64,000 nt of DNA, taken from positions 1 through 64,000 of the forward strand of contig NZ_QVMJ01000011.1 in assembly GCF_010500955.1 (NCBI RefSeq), written 5' to 3'. Every line of letters starts with the position of its first letter. Within the stretch, counting starts at the first letter, position 1. The translations under genes and the position numbers were made by a program. A model generated the notes under the pieces. The model made no database searches and had not been told where the DNA came from. It saw only the letters and a program-made list of their open reading frames with translations. This stretch comes from Bacteroides sp. 519 (lineage in GTDB: Bacteria > Bacteroidota > Bacteroidia > Bacteroidales > Bacteroidaceae). Of this stretch, positions 63,467 to 64,000 are shown piece by piece.

Positions 63467-64000
63467 ACAGATTTTATGTGTACTTCTGTTCACAATAATA
63501 TCAACATCGGCAATAGCCCAAAATAACACAAATTCTCCTTACACACGGTACGGCTACGGACAATTATCCGATCATAACTCCATAAAAAATAAAGGAATGG
63601 GAGGGGCAGGATATGCTGTACGCGATGGGTTACAAATGAATTTGTTGAATCCGGCATCCTATTCGGCAGTCGACTCCCTTACCTTGCTGTTCGAAGGTAG
63701 CTTTACGCTGCAGAACACAAACTTCAGTAATGGAACATCTAAAATCAACGCTAAGAACTCAAGTTTTGATTATGTAACCATGCAACTCAGGCTGTTCCGC
63801 AACCTGGGCTTTACAATGGGAGTATTACCTTTCTCGTATGTAGGTTATAACTTATCGACCGTTGTAAACAGTACAGATGTAACTGCCAATCAAACCACAT
63901 ATACTGGCGACGGAAGCTTGCAACAAGCGTTTGTGGGGTTAGGATACAGAGTGTTTCGCGGCCTCTCGATAGGAGCCAATGCCTACTACCTTTGGGGTGA
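63453..64000 (+). CDS. outer-membrane beta-barrel protein, partial at the window edge
   Basis: The reading frame opens with ATG at 63453, overlapping coaX by 14 bp, and is still open at 64000. A signal peptide ([17 protein letters not shown]) precedes [17 protein letters not shown] and a [24 protein letters not shown] segment of the FadL/PorV-like outer-membrane type. Alternating beta strands follow. It is likely an outer-membrane channel or secretion-associated protein; the substrate is unknown because most of the gene is outside the window. Confidence 0.85.
   Translation, partial: MVGSKQILCVLLFTIISTSAIAQNNTNSPYTRYGYGQLSDHNSIKNKGMGGAGYAVRDGLQMNLLNPASYSAVDSLTLLFEGSFTLQNTNFSNGTSKINAKNSSFDYVTMQLRLFRNLGFTMGVLPFSYVGYNLSTVVNSTDVTANQTTYTGDGSLQQAFVGLGYRVFRGLSIGANAYYLWG

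Overview
The window is a piece of a Bacteroidales chromosome (phylum Bacteroidota), probably a gut or host-associated genus related to Bacteroides, Parabacteroides or Dysgonomonas; the genus cannot be fixed by eye. The evidence is three SusC/SusD transporter pairs, two ECF sigma/FecR anti-sigma pairs, a type III glutamine synthetase, RprX/RprY-like and EF-G2-like proteins, a glycogen triad (GH133, glycosyltransferase, GH57) and many -7 boxes of the Bacteroidota form TAnnTTTG. No tRNA, rRNA, CRISPR array, prophage or complete insertion sequence was seen.

Layout. 1-4.0 kb: a SusC/SusD pair on the minus strand; the SusD gene loses family likeness near position 97, as if broken by an element or contig edge. 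4.2-5.5 kb: serS. 5.6-10.1 kb: glycogen operon. 10.3-15.6 kb: rhomboid protease, a UBA/EF-Ts-like small protein, a DUF4143 ATPase, an rRNA methyltransferase, a DEDDy exonuclease and a DUF5063 protein. 15.8-19.0 kb: glnN and a Crp/Fnr regulator. 19.1-22.8 kb: rpmA-rplU, mgsA, a glycosyltransferase and mtaB. 23.0-25.4 kb: divergent HU-like gene and acyl-CoA ligase. 25.5-35.2 kb: polysaccharide-utilisation-type locus (sigma, FecR, SusC, SusD, sulfatase, lipoprotein). 35.3-37.4 kb: rpsF-rpsR-rplI, marR and a 58-residue membrane protein. 37.5-42.2 kb: rprXY-like two-component system and an EF-G2-like factor. 42.5-50.0 kb: a second sigma/FecR/SusC/SusD locus without enzymes. 50.1-54.4 kb: peptidase C26, hemW, a second DUF4143 ATPase and a RidA-domain protein. 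54.4-64.0 kb: lipoprotein, secA, a degenerate alkaline-phosphatase-family protein, a DUF4105 protein, coaX and the start of an outer-membrane protein gene.

The most unusual content is between genes. Four intergenic regions (23.5, 42.3, 49.2 and 62.5 kb) each hold exactly five copies of a short, mostly palindromic motif spaced at a constant 23 bp (22 bp at one site). The motif is different at every site, but the architecture is the same. A second class, at about a dozen sites, consists of long inverted repeats whose arms are built from 7-10 bp words. The words change from site to site, while several loops share one of two core sequences (CATGCGG or AATGCTGYATAGA). These arms often begin inside the last codons of the flanking gene and supply its stop codon, and one word tract lies inside the hemW reading frame. 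Sequence-variable but architecture-constant repeats suggest an active templating or slippage process, or selection on structure rather than sequence.
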